A stretch of DNA of 64,000 nt, taken from positions 124,387-188,386 of the forward strand of contig NZ_NGVR01000009.1 of assembly GCF_002777965.1 (NCBI RefSeq), in the 5' to 3' direction. Positions 40,028-49,087 of the stretch are shown one piece after another (the stretch's first letter is position 1; every line of letters starts with the position of its first letter). The notes under the pieces are model-generated. The model ran no database searches. It had not been told where the DNA came from and saw only the letters and a program-made list of their open reading frames with translations. This stretch comes from Proteus columbae. GTDB taxonomy: Bacteria; Pseudomonadota; Gammaproteobacteria; Enterobacterales; Enterobacteriaceae. Made by a program: the position numbers and the translations under genes.

Positions 40028-41113
40028 ATGGCAGGAAACAGTATCGGACAATTATTCAGAGTCACGACTTTTGGTGAGTCTCATGGTATTGCATTAGGTT
40101 GCATTGTTGATGGTGTACCTCCTGGATTGCCTTTAACAGAAGCCGACTTACAAGTTGATTTAGATAGACGTAGACCCGGAACATCACGTTATACCACTCA
40201 ACGCCGTGAACCTGATCAAGTACGCATTTTATCAGGTGTATTTAATGGTGTTACAACAGGAACAAGCATTGGTTTACTGATTGAAAATACCGATCAACGT
40301 TCTCAAGATTACAGTGAAATCAAAGATGTTTTTCGCCCCGGTCATGCTGATTATACCTACGAGCAAAAATATGGTTTGCGAGATTATCGTGGCGGTGGGC
40401 GCTCTTCTGCTCGAGAAACTGCAATGCGTGTTGCTGCCGGTGCAATCGCAAAAAAATACCTAAAAGAGAAAATGGGCATTGAAGTAAAAGGCTATCTTTC
40501 TCAACTAGGCCCAATTACTTGTGAGCTTGTTGATTGGTCTATCGTTGAAACCAATCCATTTTTCTGCCCAGATCCTTCTCGCCTAGAAGCGCTTGATGAA
40601 TATATGCGTGCGCTTAAAAAAGAAGGCAACTCGATTGGTGCAAAAGTGACTGTGGTTGCGGAAGGTGTGCCAGCAGGATTTGGTGAGCCTGTTTTTGATA
40701 GACTAGATGCAGATTTAGCACACGCATTAATGAGTATCAATGCTGTTAAAGGAATTGAAATCGGTGATGGTTTCGGTGTTGTAACATTAAAAGGCACTGA
40801 AAATAGAGATGAAATTACTAAGAATGGTTTTACTAGTAACCATGCAGGTGGCATTTTAGGTGGAATTAGCAGTGGTCAGCCAATTGTTGCTCATATCGCT
40901 TTAAAACCAACATCTAGCATTACTATTGCAGGTAAAACAATTAATCGTGATGGTGAAGAAGTCGATATGATAACCAAAGGTCGTCACGATCCTTGTGTGG
41001 GAATACGTGCTATTCCTATTGCAGAGGCAATGATGGCAATTGTATTGCTCGATCATGCATTGCGCCAACGTGGTCAATGTGGTGATGTTCTACCTCCGTT
41101 AATGCAATGGTAA
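40028..41113 (+). CDS. aroC: Chorismate synthase
   Basis: The last step of the shikimate pathway, converting EPSP to chorismate with reduced FMN. It has 361 aa as in E. coli. Signatures are [18 protein letters not shown] at the N-terminus, [40 protein letters not shown] and [17 protein letters not shown], and near the end [19 protein letters not shown]. In E. coli mepA follows; here yfcA follows directly. Confidence 0.98.
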   Translation: MAGNSIGQLFRVTTFGESHGIALGCIVDGVPPGLPLTEADLQVDLDRRRPGTSRYTTQRREPDQVRILSGVFNGVTTGTSIGLLIENTDQRSQDYSEIKDVFRPGHADYTYEQKYGLRDYRGGGRSSARETAMRVAAGAIAKKYLKEKMGIEVKGYLSQLGPITCELVDWSIVETNPFFCPDPSRLEALDEYMRALKKEGNSIGAKVTVVAEGVPAGFGEPVFDRLDADLAHALMSINAVKGIEIGDGFGVVTLKGTENRDEITKNGFTSNHAGGILGGISSGQPIVAHIALKPTSSITIAGKTINRDGEEVDMITKGRHDPCVGIRAIPIAEAMMAIVLLDHALRQRGQCGDVLPPLMQW

Positions 41114-41282
41114 TCATTCTACATCAATAATGTGGTCGATAAACTGTTGTAAGTTTGATGTTAGCTTTAAAGGTGTGAGCGCCTAATTTTATTATGCTCA
41201 GATCGTGTTGCTGTGGCTTTTTTAAAATAAATGAGATAAACACAGCAACACGTCCTTCATTCCTAATAATTCGGATAGATAA

Positions 41283-42083
41283 ATGGATTGGCTCTTTTCA
41301 GATGGCATCTACCTTCTTCTCTTCTTTGTTGCTTTAATCGCCGGTTTTATTGATTCGATTGCTGGTGGTGGTGGATTAATCACTATTCCAGCTTTGTTAT
41401 CCGCGGGGATCCCGCCTGTTCAGGCTCTCGCAACGAATAAACTGCAATCAGTAGGTGGCTCGTTTTCGGCTACGCTCTATTTTATACGTCGAAAAGTTAT
41501 TGATTTAAAAGCACAACGATTTGCAATTTTAATGACTTTTATTGGTGCAGTTTCTGGTGCCATGTTGGTGCAGTTTATTAATCCAGAAATCCTTAAACAA
41601 GCACTTCCTATTCTTACCATAGCCATCGGTCTCTATTTTCTTCTTACTCCATCAATAGGTGCTCAAGATAGTAAACAACGTATTGGCTACTATACTTTTG
41701 GTGCAATATTAGGGGGAGGTGTCGGTTTTTATGATGGTATTTTTGGACCTGGAACTGGCTCTTTTTTCGCTTTAGGTTATGTCATGTTACTTGGATATAA
41801 TCTTTCAAAAGCAACCGCTCATGCTAAGTTACTTAACTTCACTTCTAACTTTGGCTCTTTACTGTTTTTTATTATTGGTGGGCAGGTTATTTGGACTATT
41901 GGTTTAGTTATGCTTTGTGGGCAGTTTATTGGTGCTCGCTTAGGTGCAGGTTTAGTATTAACAAAAGGGCAAAAATTAATAAGACCTATGCTGGTCATTA
42001 TCTCCTTTTTGATGAGCATCAAACTCATACATGACAATCATGGCGATACTATTGCACTTTGGTTTTCTGCACTTTTTAATTAG
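41283..42083 (+). CDS. yfcA: TSUP/TauE-SafE family membrane protein YfcA
   Basis: A 266-aa inner-membrane protein (E. coli YfcA 269) with seven to eight hydrophobic segments. The family repeats are FVALIAGFIDSIAGGGGLIT near 15-35 and GGGVGFYDGIFGPGTGSFFA near 140-160. The substrate is unknown, probably an organic or sulfur anion. It differs clearly from the TauE/SafE protein at 26033. It lies 17 bp before epmC. Confidence 0.94.
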   Translation: MDWLFSDGIYLLLFFVALIAGFIDSIAGGGGLITIPALLSAGIPPVQALATNKLQSVGGSFSATLYFIRRKVIDLKAQRFAILMTFIGAVSGAMLVQFINPEILKQALPILTIAIGLYFLLTPSIGAQDSKQRIGYYTFGAILGGGVGFYDGIFGPGTGSFFALGYVMLLGYNLSKATAHAKLLNFTSNFGSLLFFIIGGQVIWTIGLVMLCGQFIGARLGAGLVLTKGQKLIRPMLVIISFLMSIKLIHDNHGDTIALWFSALFN

Positions 42084-42100
42084 GAATAGATGGTTTTTAA

Positions 42101-42655
42101 ATGTCAGCACATCATTATCAACAGTTAATTGATATCTTTAATCAATGTTTTAGTGAAAGTTTCCAAACCCGTTTAGTTAAAGGGGATGATGAGCCGATTT
42201 ATTTGCCTGCAAATGAAGAGACACCTTATCACCAAATCGTTTTTGCTCATGGTTTTTATGCCAGTGCATTACATGAAATATCACATTGGTGTATCGCCGG
42301 AGAGGCTCGTCGCCAACAAGTTGATTATGGTTACTGGTATTGCCCAGATGGACGAGATGAAACCACTCAAGGACAGTTTGAAGTTGTAGAAATCAAACCT
42401 CAAGCGTTGGATTGGTTATTCTGCCAAGCTGCTGGTTATCCTTTCAATGTCAGTTGTGACAATTTAGAAGGTAACTTTGAACCTGATCGCTATGAATTTA
42501 GAAATAAAGTGAGAGAACAAGTACTCACTTATTTACGAGACAAAAATACGCCACCTCGCGCACAGCTATTTATTAATGCGTTACATTTGTTTTACAATAC
42601 CCCAAAGCTAACGGAAGAGATGTTTCCTTATCAGGAAAATCCTTTAGTTAATTAA
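42101..42655 (+). CDS. epmC: Elongation factor P hydroxylase EpmC
   Basis: EpmC hydroxylates the beta-lysyl-lysine of EF-P, the last step of its modification. It has 184 aa (E. coli 182). Conserved stretches are DEPIYLPANEETPYHQIVFA, the metal-binding-type HEISHWCIAGEARR, GYWYCPDGRDETTQ and QALDWLFCQAAGYPFNVSCD. Confidence 0.96.
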   Translation: MSAHHYQQLIDIFNQCFSESFQTRLVKGDDEPIYLPANEETPYHQIVFAHGFYASALHEISHWCIAGEARRQQVDYGYWYCPDGRDETTQGQFEVVEIKPQALDWLFCQAAGYPFNVSCDNLEGNFEPDRYEFRNKVREQVLTYLRDKNTPPRAQLFINALHLFYNTPKLTEEMFPYQENPLVN

Positions 42656-42808
42656 GGATTGCGAGAATAACTATCGCCTATCCACTGTGAAGGTTTTACC
42701 CAATAGGGTGGAGTCTGAAGTAGTAAGGTTGCTAGAACACACGTATTTATGCTTTGTTAATACAGGATAAATATAAAAGGTAGCAACATTATATATTGAG
42801 GATAAATA

Positions 42809-43081
42809 ATGCTTTCTGAGTATGAAACGTACTTATTAGATAAAATTGATAGCCGTGTTGAACATGCCACTGACGATGAGTTATTTGCAGGCGGGTATTT
42901 ACAAGGCCATATTACACTGGCTATTGCTGAACTTGAGCAAGAAAATAACACACAGTTAGAAGCGTTAAGATCGCGTGTAGAAGAGAGCATTCAAAAGGCG
43001 ATAAAAGCAGGTGAGCTTTCACCTCCAGATCAAGCGTTAGTTTTATCTACATGGCATGATTTAGTTAACTCAATTAATTAA
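42809..43081 (+). CDS. yfcL: YfcL family protein
   Basis: A 90-aa cytoplasmic protein of the conserved enteric YfcL family, function not established. The sequence MLSEYETYLLDKIDSRV, ATDDELFAGGYLQGHITLAI and LSPPDQALVLSTWHDL is typical, and the position between epmC and mnmC is as in E. coli. It is mostly helical and acidic. Confidence 0.93.
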   Translation: MLSEYETYLLDKIDSRVEHATDDELFAGGYLQGHITLAIAELEQENNTQLEALRSRVEESIQKAIKAGELSPPDQALVLSTWHDLVNSIN

Positions 43082-43101
43082 TTCGGCATGTCTATTAAGA
43101 G

Positions 43102-43129
43102 AACAACCGGCATAAATCGGTTGTTTTTT
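43102..43129 (+). terminator. Terminator after yfcL
   Basis: AACAACCG/CGGTTGTT stem, 8-nt loop, T6, 20 bp past the yfcL stop. Confidence 0.9.
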
Positions 43130-43362
43130 CTTTCTTAATATCTTATTAAAATTATAGCCTCTAAGTCATATTTAAGATATTTGCTGTTGAATTAGATTGG
43201 TTTTTATACAAAAATTGATCCTTACTATTTATCAATTGTTTTTATTTGATTTTTCAAAGTCGATGTATCTCTCATTGATTAAGCATAATAGTGCTATCTT
43301 TTGTAACTCCTTGCCATTTCTGTAAAATTACTTTTAAATGTTTTTTAGGAATGTTTCTCGGG

Positions 43363-43379
43363 ATGCAAATGATTTGCAT
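43363..43379. promoter_or_regulatory. Perfect 17-bp palindrome before the lipoprotein gene
   Basis: ATGCAAATGATTTGCAT, an 8-1-8 inverted repeat 29 bp before the start codon. Its inner TGCAAAT-N-ATTTGCA has the 7-1-7 layout of Fur boxes with 5 of 7 consensus bases per half, so a Fur-type or other dimeric repressor is possible. Confidence 0.55.
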
Positions 43380-43408
43380 AGAATATTTATGATAAGGATA
43401 ACGATACG

Positions 43409-44305
43409 ATGAAAAATTTCTTTAAAATAGGCCTACTGACTAGCGCTGTTTTATTTTTATCTGCTTGTGATCAATTTGATTTAGATAATAAAAAAAATAA
43501 GTTTTATTACAGTAATCCAAGTGAAAAAGTCATTAGCTTTAGCGTCGATGGTAAAGAATATCAGGTTGAGCCGGGTAAAAATGGTTACATAACGCTGTCA
43601 CCTGGTGAACATAATTTAAAAGACAGCGCCGGTAATAATGCTCGATTTATGGTTTATGATCATAATAATGGTGGCATATTAAATCCTGATAATTTTATGT
43701 ATTACACTCTTTCTGAAGTTTATGCAGTAAAGGGAAAAACAGATCAATTTAAACCTGTTGATTACCCCGTTATTATTAATGGCTATGAATTTGAACTTCC
43801 AGTGCGCAGTACTAATGCCACATTAATTGATGGTAATGTTTTTCAGTGTACTTATGCCTTAGGCGAGCCATTTCCTAATGAAATTCGCACTCGTAATAAA
43901 AATAATGACGGTAGCATAAAAAATAAATGCTTTGATAAACCTGAATTTATTAAATATATTTCAGCGGAATACAGTAAAGATTTAGCTCCGTTTACTCAAG
44001 AAGATGAATATAACGATTCTGTTAATCTTGATTTAGACTATATGTTGCCAACAGCAGAATTTACTGATCCTGATATTCAAGCTGAAGCAGAAGAGTTAGT
44101 TTCATTATTAAATCAAATTCAAGAAAGTGAAGATCCGAAGATCCATAACACATTAAAAGATAAACTTTATAAGGCGACACTCGCTGTTTCTCGTGCGTAT
44201 GAGAATCGGGCAGTTAAAGACTCAGTAGAAGATAATAAATACTATGGTCGCTTTATGAAAGAGACTCAGAAGTTCCAATCTTACGGCATATTGCCTAAAG
44301 ATTAA
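43409..44305 (+). CDS. Lipoprotein of unknown function
   Basis: A 298-aa protein with a lipoprotein signal (LLTSAVLFLSAC, lipidated Cys20) followed by DQFDLDNKKNK, so an outer-membrane location is expected (Asp at +2 may instead favour inner-membrane retention). A short beta-rich part (KVISFSVDGKEYQVEPGKNG, ITLSPGEHNLKD) is followed by a longer acidic helical part. I do not recognise the family. It has its own promoter region with a perfect palindrome and its own terminator. E. coli has no gene here, so it is an insertion between yfcL and mnmC. Confidence 0.8.
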   Translation: MKNFFKIGLLTSAVLFLSACDQFDLDNKKNKFYYSNPSEKVISFSVDGKEYQVEPGKNGYITLSPGEHNLKDSAGNNARFMVYDHNNGGILNPDNFMYYTLSEVYAVKGKTDQFKPVDYPVIINGYEFELPVRSTNATLIDGNVFQCTYALGEPFPNEIRTRNKNNDGSIKNKCFDKPEFIKYISAEYSKDLAPFTQEDEYNDSVNLDLDYMLPTAEFTDPDIQAEAEELVSLLNQIQESEDPKIHNTLKDKLYKATLAVSRAYENRAVKDSVEDNKYYGRFMKETQKFQSYGILPKD

Positions 44306-44342
44306 TAATTTAAAAAATAAGAAATTATTTTAGCATTAGCAT

Positions 44343-44367
44343 AAGCCATCCAACGGGATGGCTTTTT
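44343..44367 (+). terminator. Terminator after the lipoprotein gene
   Basis: AAGCCATCC/GGGATGGCTT with T5, 38 bp past the stop. Confidence 0.88.
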
Positions 44368-44414
44368 AATAAATTAAACATAAAAATATAAAAACAGCCG
44401 AGCTGGAAAAAGAG

Positions 44415-44963
44415 ATGACAACAACACAAAACAAAATAAAAAATAACGATATTACGCTCCGTCAAACACAAATCGACGATGCTGTTAAACTACCTGCTAT
44501 TGAGCAATCGGCAGGACAACTCTTTAGTACCTTAGAAGATTTAAGTTGGATAAGTGAAAGTGGCGTACAAAGTGTTGAAAAGCATTTAGAGTTTATTCGC
44601 CAGCAAGGGCACTGGGTTGCGGTTAATAGTGATAATGAACCAGTTGGTTTCATTATGACGAAACCTTTACCAGAAAGCTTATTTATTCATGAACTCTCAG
44701 TGAGCCAAGACTGGCAAAATAGGGGCATTGGTAAATTACTTATTCAAAAAGTAAAAGATGAAGCCAAGCTATATCACTTTGATGCTGTTACATTGACAAC
44801 CTTTCGTCATGTACCTTGGAATGCACCGTATTATCAACGTTTAGGTTTTTCTATTTTACCAGAAAGTGAAATTCCTCATTCTTTGCAAGAAATCTTAGAT
44901 GATGAAGTTGAAATTGGGGGATTTGTAAAAGAAATGCGCTGTGCAATGAAGTTTGAGCTTTAG
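44415..44963 (+). CDS. GNAT family N-acetyltransferase
   Basis: A 182-aa acetyltransferase. The N-terminus (ITLRQTQIDDAVKLPAIEQS) is the usual beta1-alpha1, GHWVAVNSDNEPVGFIMTK the central strands, and the acetyl-CoA loop is QNRGIGKLLI near 107-116 (Q/R-x-x-G-x-G). APYYQRLGF near 145 is the C-terminal motif. The substrate cannot be told; members close to this layout acetylate amines or small peptides. AGAG lies 9 bp before the ATG. Not part of the E. coli order. Confidence 0.88.
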   Translation: MTTTQNKIKNNDITLRQTQIDDAVKLPAIEQSAGQLFSTLEDLSWISESGVQSVEKHLEFIRQQGHWVAVNSDNEPVGFIMTKPLPESLFIHELSVSQDWQNRGIGKLLIQKVKDEAKLYHFDAVTLTTFRHVPWNAPYYQRLGFSILPESEIPHSLQEILDDEVEIGGFVKEMRCAMKFEL

Positions 44964-45030
44964 CTTCTCTTTGCATGCGATGATGTCGGATCTCTCAATG
45001 AGTAAAACAAAAAGCAAAAATAAGCGAGCC

Positions 45031-45052
45031 AAGCAACCCAAGTCGGTTGCTT
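45031..45052 (-). terminator. Hairpin after mnmC
   Basis: AAGCAACC/GGTTGCTT stem 7 bp past the mnmC stop on the minus strand. No T run follows, so it is a weak terminator at best. Confidence 0.5.
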
Positions 45053-45058
45053 AGACAT

Positions 45059-47107
45059 TTATTTTACTTCAATCGACTTTCCTCGCAATAATGCTCTTAC
45101 CCAAAAACGATTAGGGTGTAAGGCATTCAATACATTATCTTCAACGGGAAAAGGTTCATCAAAAATTTGGCTTGCTAATATTTCAGCAGATAAAGGTGCT
45201 GAACATAAACCTCGTGAACCTAATGCGCTAAAAACATAGAGCTGATGAAAAGCGGGAGCTAATGAAGGGATCTTTCTTCTACGTTTAAATCTATCTAGGT
45301 GCTTATATTCTACAATTAATCGATCAAAGTCAGGCACTTCACCTAATAGTGGAAGATGATCTCGAATAGTACAACGAATACCTACTCGTGCTTCATTTCG
45401 GCTAAAATCAACGTCTTTAATCCAAGGGGCTTTTGCTAAACATTGTATAAGATGTGCTTGGTTATTTTCTTGCTCTTGAGTCGAAACAGTTAAATCTAAT
45501 CGATCGCGGCGAAAGCTTGCTCCCACACAATGCAAATTATCTTGGTTATCAACAGGCGTAAAATAGCCATCATAACAAAGTACGGTTTTTAGTTTTGATA
45601 ATATCTTTGTTGTTGGAATATGGCTAACTTGGCCTCTAACTGCGCTAATGGGTAATTTTGCACTTTGGGTAAAGTCTATAATTCGATGCCCATTTGCCAA
45701 AATGACGCAATCATGTTGTGATTGAAGTTGTGTCGTACACTCTCCATCGTGATGAACAATATCTAAGCACCAAGATGCTTCTTGCGCACTTATTTGAGTA
45801 ACTTGATGATTAAATCGTAACGTTAACCCTAATTGTTCAGCGTATTTTAATGTATTGATTGTGAACTCAGTTGGTGAAAGCCAGCCCGCTTGTGGATAAA
45901 ACAAAGCATCGCAATTAATGTCTATTCCGCTACGTTTATTGACTTCATCTTTATTGAGATAACACGCTATTTGAGCAAAAGGTATGGAATTATCTATAAC
46001 CCTCTGTGCTTTTTTGCGCACTTTCTCGTTATAAATAACCTGTGCAACGCCAGACCATTGGTGTGAAAAAGGAATGCCTATTTTACTCAGATTGTCATAA
46101 GTGCGATGAGCAAATAAAAATGCGGTTGTAAAAAATTGTTCTAGTTCATCGGATTTACCATTGAGTAAAGGATATAACACACCTTGTCGATTGCCTGAGG
46201 CATTAGTTGCAGGTTGTTTATCTTCACAATATAAGGTGACATTAGCACCTCTTCTTAGGCAGGAAAGCGCCGTAAATGCACTGGCAATACCGCCACCTAT
46301 AATTGCAATATTCTGTGCTTTGGTTGCACTTGGTCTTGCATAATAAGGGAGAGACTCAGAGGATGGAGTACGTGGAAAAACACCTGTTAGCATCTCTCTT
46401 TTTTGACCAAATCCTTTGATTTTATTTATCTCAAAACCAACACTTTGCAAACCTCGTTTGACAATACCTGCTGCGGTAAATGTTGCAAATGTGCCGTTTT
46501 CACGCATTGAATCAGCCATAGCTTGGAATAAGGTTTCACTCCACATTTGTGGATTTTTAGACGGAGCAAAACCATCAAGAAACCAAGCATCAATTTTATT
46601 ATGTAGTGTTTGGCGAGTTTGAGGCAGGAGTGTATTGATATCGCCAAACCATAAATCAAGGGTAATTGCACCATCAGCAAGAATAATGCGGTGGCAACCT
46701 GCAATGGGTAATGGCCATTGAGAACAAAGTGCTTGTGAATATTTTTCGAGTTCAGGCCAATGGCAATGTGCAGATTGTAAATCACTTTTAGTCAGAGGGA
46801 ATTTTTCGAAACTGACATAATGAAGGCGTTTTAAACGAGAGTCAGGGGATGTTTGCTTAAATTGCTCGAAAGCTTGCCACAGTGTTAAAAAATTAAGCCC
46901 AGTACCAAATCCTGTTTCTGCGATAACACATTCAGAGCGTACATGTGTACCAAAACGTGATGGAAAATGATTTCCATGTAAGAACACATGTCGAGTTTCT
47001 TCTAGACCATCTTGGTTTGAAAAGTAAATATCGCCAAATTGTTCAGAGATAGGCGTACCAAGTTCATTCCAACTTAAGGACGCAGTATTTATCGGGCTAT
47101 TATTCAC
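45059..47107 (-). CDS. mnmC: tRNA 5-methylaminomethyl-2-thiouridine bifunctional enzyme MnmC
   Basis: MnmC finishes the wobble uridine modification of several tRNAs. It has 682 aa (E. coli 668). The N-terminal SAM methyltransferase has CVIAETGFGTGLNFLTLW near 60-77 and DAWFLDGFAPSKNPQMW near 175. The C-terminal FAD oxidoreductase has the dinucleotide fold IAIIGGGIASAFTALSCLRR near 270 and FSALGSRGLCSAPLSAEILA near 640. Divergent from fabB as in E. coli. Confidence 0.97.
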   Translation of the reverse strand: MNNSPINTASLSWNELGTPISEQFGDIYFSNQDGLEETRHVFLHGNHFPSRFGTHVRSECVIAETGFGTGLNFLTLWQAFEQFKQTSPDSRLKRLHYVSFEKFPLTKSDLQSAHCHWPELEKYSQALCSQWPLPIAGCHRIILADGAITLDLWFGDINTLLPQTRQTLHNKIDAWFLDGFAPSKNPQMWSETLFQAMADSMRENGTFATFTAAGIVKRGLQSVGFEINKIKGFGQKREMLTGVFPRTPSSESLPYYARPSATKAQNIAIIGGGIASAFTALSCLRRGANVTLYCEDKQPATNASGNRQGVLYPLLNGKSDELEQFFTTAFLFAHRTYDNLSKIGIPFSHQWSGVAQVIYNEKVRKKAQRVIDNSIPFAQIACYLNKDEVNKRSGIDINCDALFYPQAGWLSPTEFTINTLKYAEQLGLTLRFNHQVTQISAQEASWCLDIVHHDGECTTQLQSQHDCVILANGHRIIDFTQSAKLPISAVRGQVSHIPTTKILSKLKTVLCYDGYFTPVDNQDNLHCVGASFRRDRLDLTVSTQEQENNQAHLIQCLAKAPWIKDVDFSRNEARVGIRCTIRDHLPLLGEVPDFDRLIVEYKHLDRFKRRRKIPSLAPAFHQLYVFSALGSRGLCSAPLSAEILASQIFDEPFPVEDNVLNALHPNRFWVRALLRGKSIEVK

Positions 47108-47223
47108 GGAACTGCCTGTATTTATCGTAAAAATTAACCAATATCTTAGCGCCGTTAGGTGGCTTGTGCCAGACTTAAAGGGGAAAGTGTATTATCAGCT
47201 TATCTGTATTTTTGTAAAAAAGA

Positions 47224-47240
47224 TCCTGATCGGACTTGTT
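47224..47240 (+). promoter_or_regulatory. FadR site at the fabB promoter
   Basis: TCCTGATCGGACTTGTT fits AnCTGGTCnGACnnGTT with two changes. In E. coli FadR activates fabB from the same place. Confidence 0.75.
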
Positions 47241-47241
47241 C

Positions 47242-47259
47242 GGCGTACAACTGTACGCT
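47242..47259 (+). promoter_or_regulatory. FabR operator at the fabB promoter
   Basis: GGCGTACAACTGTACGCT, an almost perfect palindrome directly after the FadR site, matches the FabR repressor site known from fabA and fabB. FabR lowers unsaturated fatty acid synthesis. Confidence 0.82.
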
Positions 47260-47312
47260 AAAGTGCTATTCAGAAATCCCGCAGCTACAACTATTATTGT
47301 AAAGAGGTATGA

Positions 47313-48524
47313 ATGAAGCGCGCAGTGATCACGGGTCTGGGTATTGTTTCGAGCATTGGTAATAACCAGAAAGAAGTGCTGGATTCTTTAAAAGAAGGTC
47401 GTTCCGGGATAACTTTCTCAGAAGAATTTAAAGAGATGGGGCTTCGTAGCCACATTTGGGGCAACGTTAAGCTTGATACTGAAGGTCTTATTGACCGTAA
47501 AATCCGCCGTTTTATGAGCGATGCATCGGTTTATGCCTATTTATCTATGCAAGAGGCGATAGCTGATTCAGGTCTGACAGAAGACCAAGTTTCTAATATT
47601 CGTTCTGGCTTAGTCGTTGGCTCTGGTGGTGGTTCTCCACGTAACCAAGTGCAAGGTTCTGATGGCATGAGAGCTAAAGGTCTACGTGGCGTAGGTCCTT
47701 ATATGGTAACTCGTGCAATGGCATCAGGCGTTTCAGCTTGTTTAGCAACACCTTTCAAAATTAAAGGTGTTAACTATTCAATCAGTTCTGCTTGTTCAAC
47801 ATCAGCACACTGTATTGGCCACGCCGTTGAGCTTATCCAGTTAGGCAAACAAGATGTTGTATTTGCTGGTGGTGGTGAAGAGTTAAGTTGGGAAATGACC
47901 TGCGAATTTGACGCAATGGGCGCACTTTCAACTAAATATAACGAAACCCCAACCAAAGCTTCTCGTACTTACGATAAAAACCGTGATGGTTTTGTTATCG
48001 CAGGCGGTGGCGGTATTGTGGTTGTTGAAGAGTTAGAACACGCATTAGCGCGTGGCGCACATATCTATGGTGAAGTCGTAGGTTATGGTGCAACATCTGA
48101 TGGTGCAGACATGGTTGCTCCTTCAGGTGAAGGTGCTGTACGTTGTATGCAAATGGCAATGCAAGGTATTGATAAAGTTGATTATATCAATACACACGGT
48201 ACTTCAACGCCAGTTGGTGATCTAAAAGAGCTTGAAGCTATCACGGAAGTGTTTGGTTCGCATACACCAGCTATCTCAGCAACAAAAGCAATGACGGGTC
48301 ACTCATTAGGTGCTGCTGGTGTGCATGAAGCAATTTATAGCTTACTGATGTTAGAGCATGGATTTATTGCACCAAGCATCAATATTGAAGAATTAGACGA
48401 TAAAGCAATGGGAATGAACATCATTACTCAACCAACAGAACAGAAGCTGGAGACTGTAATGTCAAATAGTTTTGGTTTTGGTGGTACAAATGCTTCATTA
48501 GTCATGAGTAAATATAAAAAATAG
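47313..48524 (+). CDS. fabB: 3-oxoacyl-[acyl-carrier-protein] synthase I
   Basis: FabB elongates acyl-ACP and is needed for unsaturated fatty acids. It has 403 aa (E. coli 406). The catalytic Cys is in [16 protein letters not shown] near 163, the two His in [12 protein letters not shown] near 297 and [12 protein letters not shown] near 332, and the C-terminal [15 protein letters not shown] completes the thiolase-fold signature. The ribosome site is AGAGGT. Controlled by the FadR and FabR sites upstream. Confidence 0.98.
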   Translation: MKRAVITGLGIVSSIGNNQKEVLDSLKEGRSGITFSEEFKEMGLRSHIWGNVKLDTEGLIDRKIRRFMSDASVYAYLSMQEAIADSGLTEDQVSNIRSGLVVGSGGGSPRNQVQGSDGMRAKGLRGVGPYMVTRAMASGVSACLATPFKIKGVNYSISSACSTSAHCIGHAVELIQLGKQDVVFAGGGEELSWEMTCEFDAMGALSTKYNETPTKASRTYDKNRDGFVIAGGGGIVVVEELEHALARGAHIYGEVVGYGATSDGADMVAPSGEGAVRCMQMAMQGIDKVDYINTHGTSTPVGDLKELEAITEVFGSHTPAISATKAMTGHSLGAAGVHEAIYSLLMLEHGFIAPSINIEELDDKAMGMNIITQPTEQKLETVMSNSFGFGGTNASLVMSKYKK

Positions 48525-48550
48525 TTAGATATACTTATATTTTCTTATTA

Positions 48551-48588
48551 AAAAAAGCAGACTTCATTTTAATGGGGTCTGCTTTTTT
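48551..48588 (+). terminator. Terminator after fabB
   Basis: AAAAAAGCAGAC pairs with GTCTGCTTTTTT, 26 bp past the fabB stop. Confidence 0.9.
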
Positions 48589-49087
48589 ATTTGAAATTCA
48601 TTATGAAAAATAATTTATTATTCTAATAAAGACATCTTTCGAATAAAAATCATTAAAAAAAGATTATATAAATAACGTTTAAAAATACCTTACCTAATAG
48701 TTGCTCATTTTATTATTCTAATAAAATAGACAAATTTTGTTAATATGTTGTTTCTATTGAGAAAAATAAATTAGCTTCATTTTATTTCAATCGTTTAATT
48801 TAATTTTATCCAAAATCATTAAATATTTTGTTTTATATAGGGTTAGGCGAACGGAAAAGTTGAATAAGACAAAAAGAGCGCAAAAAAATTGATCTGGGTT
48901 ATTTTATTACAAATAAGTAGGAGCTATTTAATATAAAAGTTGGTAATGTTTGCCACGGATACTTGTATTACTTTATATTTTATACTTTGATTTCTTGTGT
49001 CAGTTTTATTTATTAAATCTAACATTATGAATGTGACCGGCTAAGAATTTAGCCGGCATTTTTTATTGTTGTCTTTTTGACATTGAC
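48589..49087. other. 0.5-kb AT-rich interval with an orphan plus-strand terminator
   Basis: No gene of useful length. The only structured element is the terminator at 49037-49064, which points along the plus strand although fabB already ended at 48551. A short frame of 14 codons from 48948 (after GGTA) is the only small coding candidate. Confidence 0.5.
49037..49064 (+). terminator. Terminator with no assigned gene
   Basis: CCGGCTAA/TTAGCCGG perfect 8-bp stem, 4-nt loop, then CA and T6 on the plus strand. On the minus strand the sequence after the stem has no T run, so it does not serve the exporter gene at 49088 well. Confidence 0.75.
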
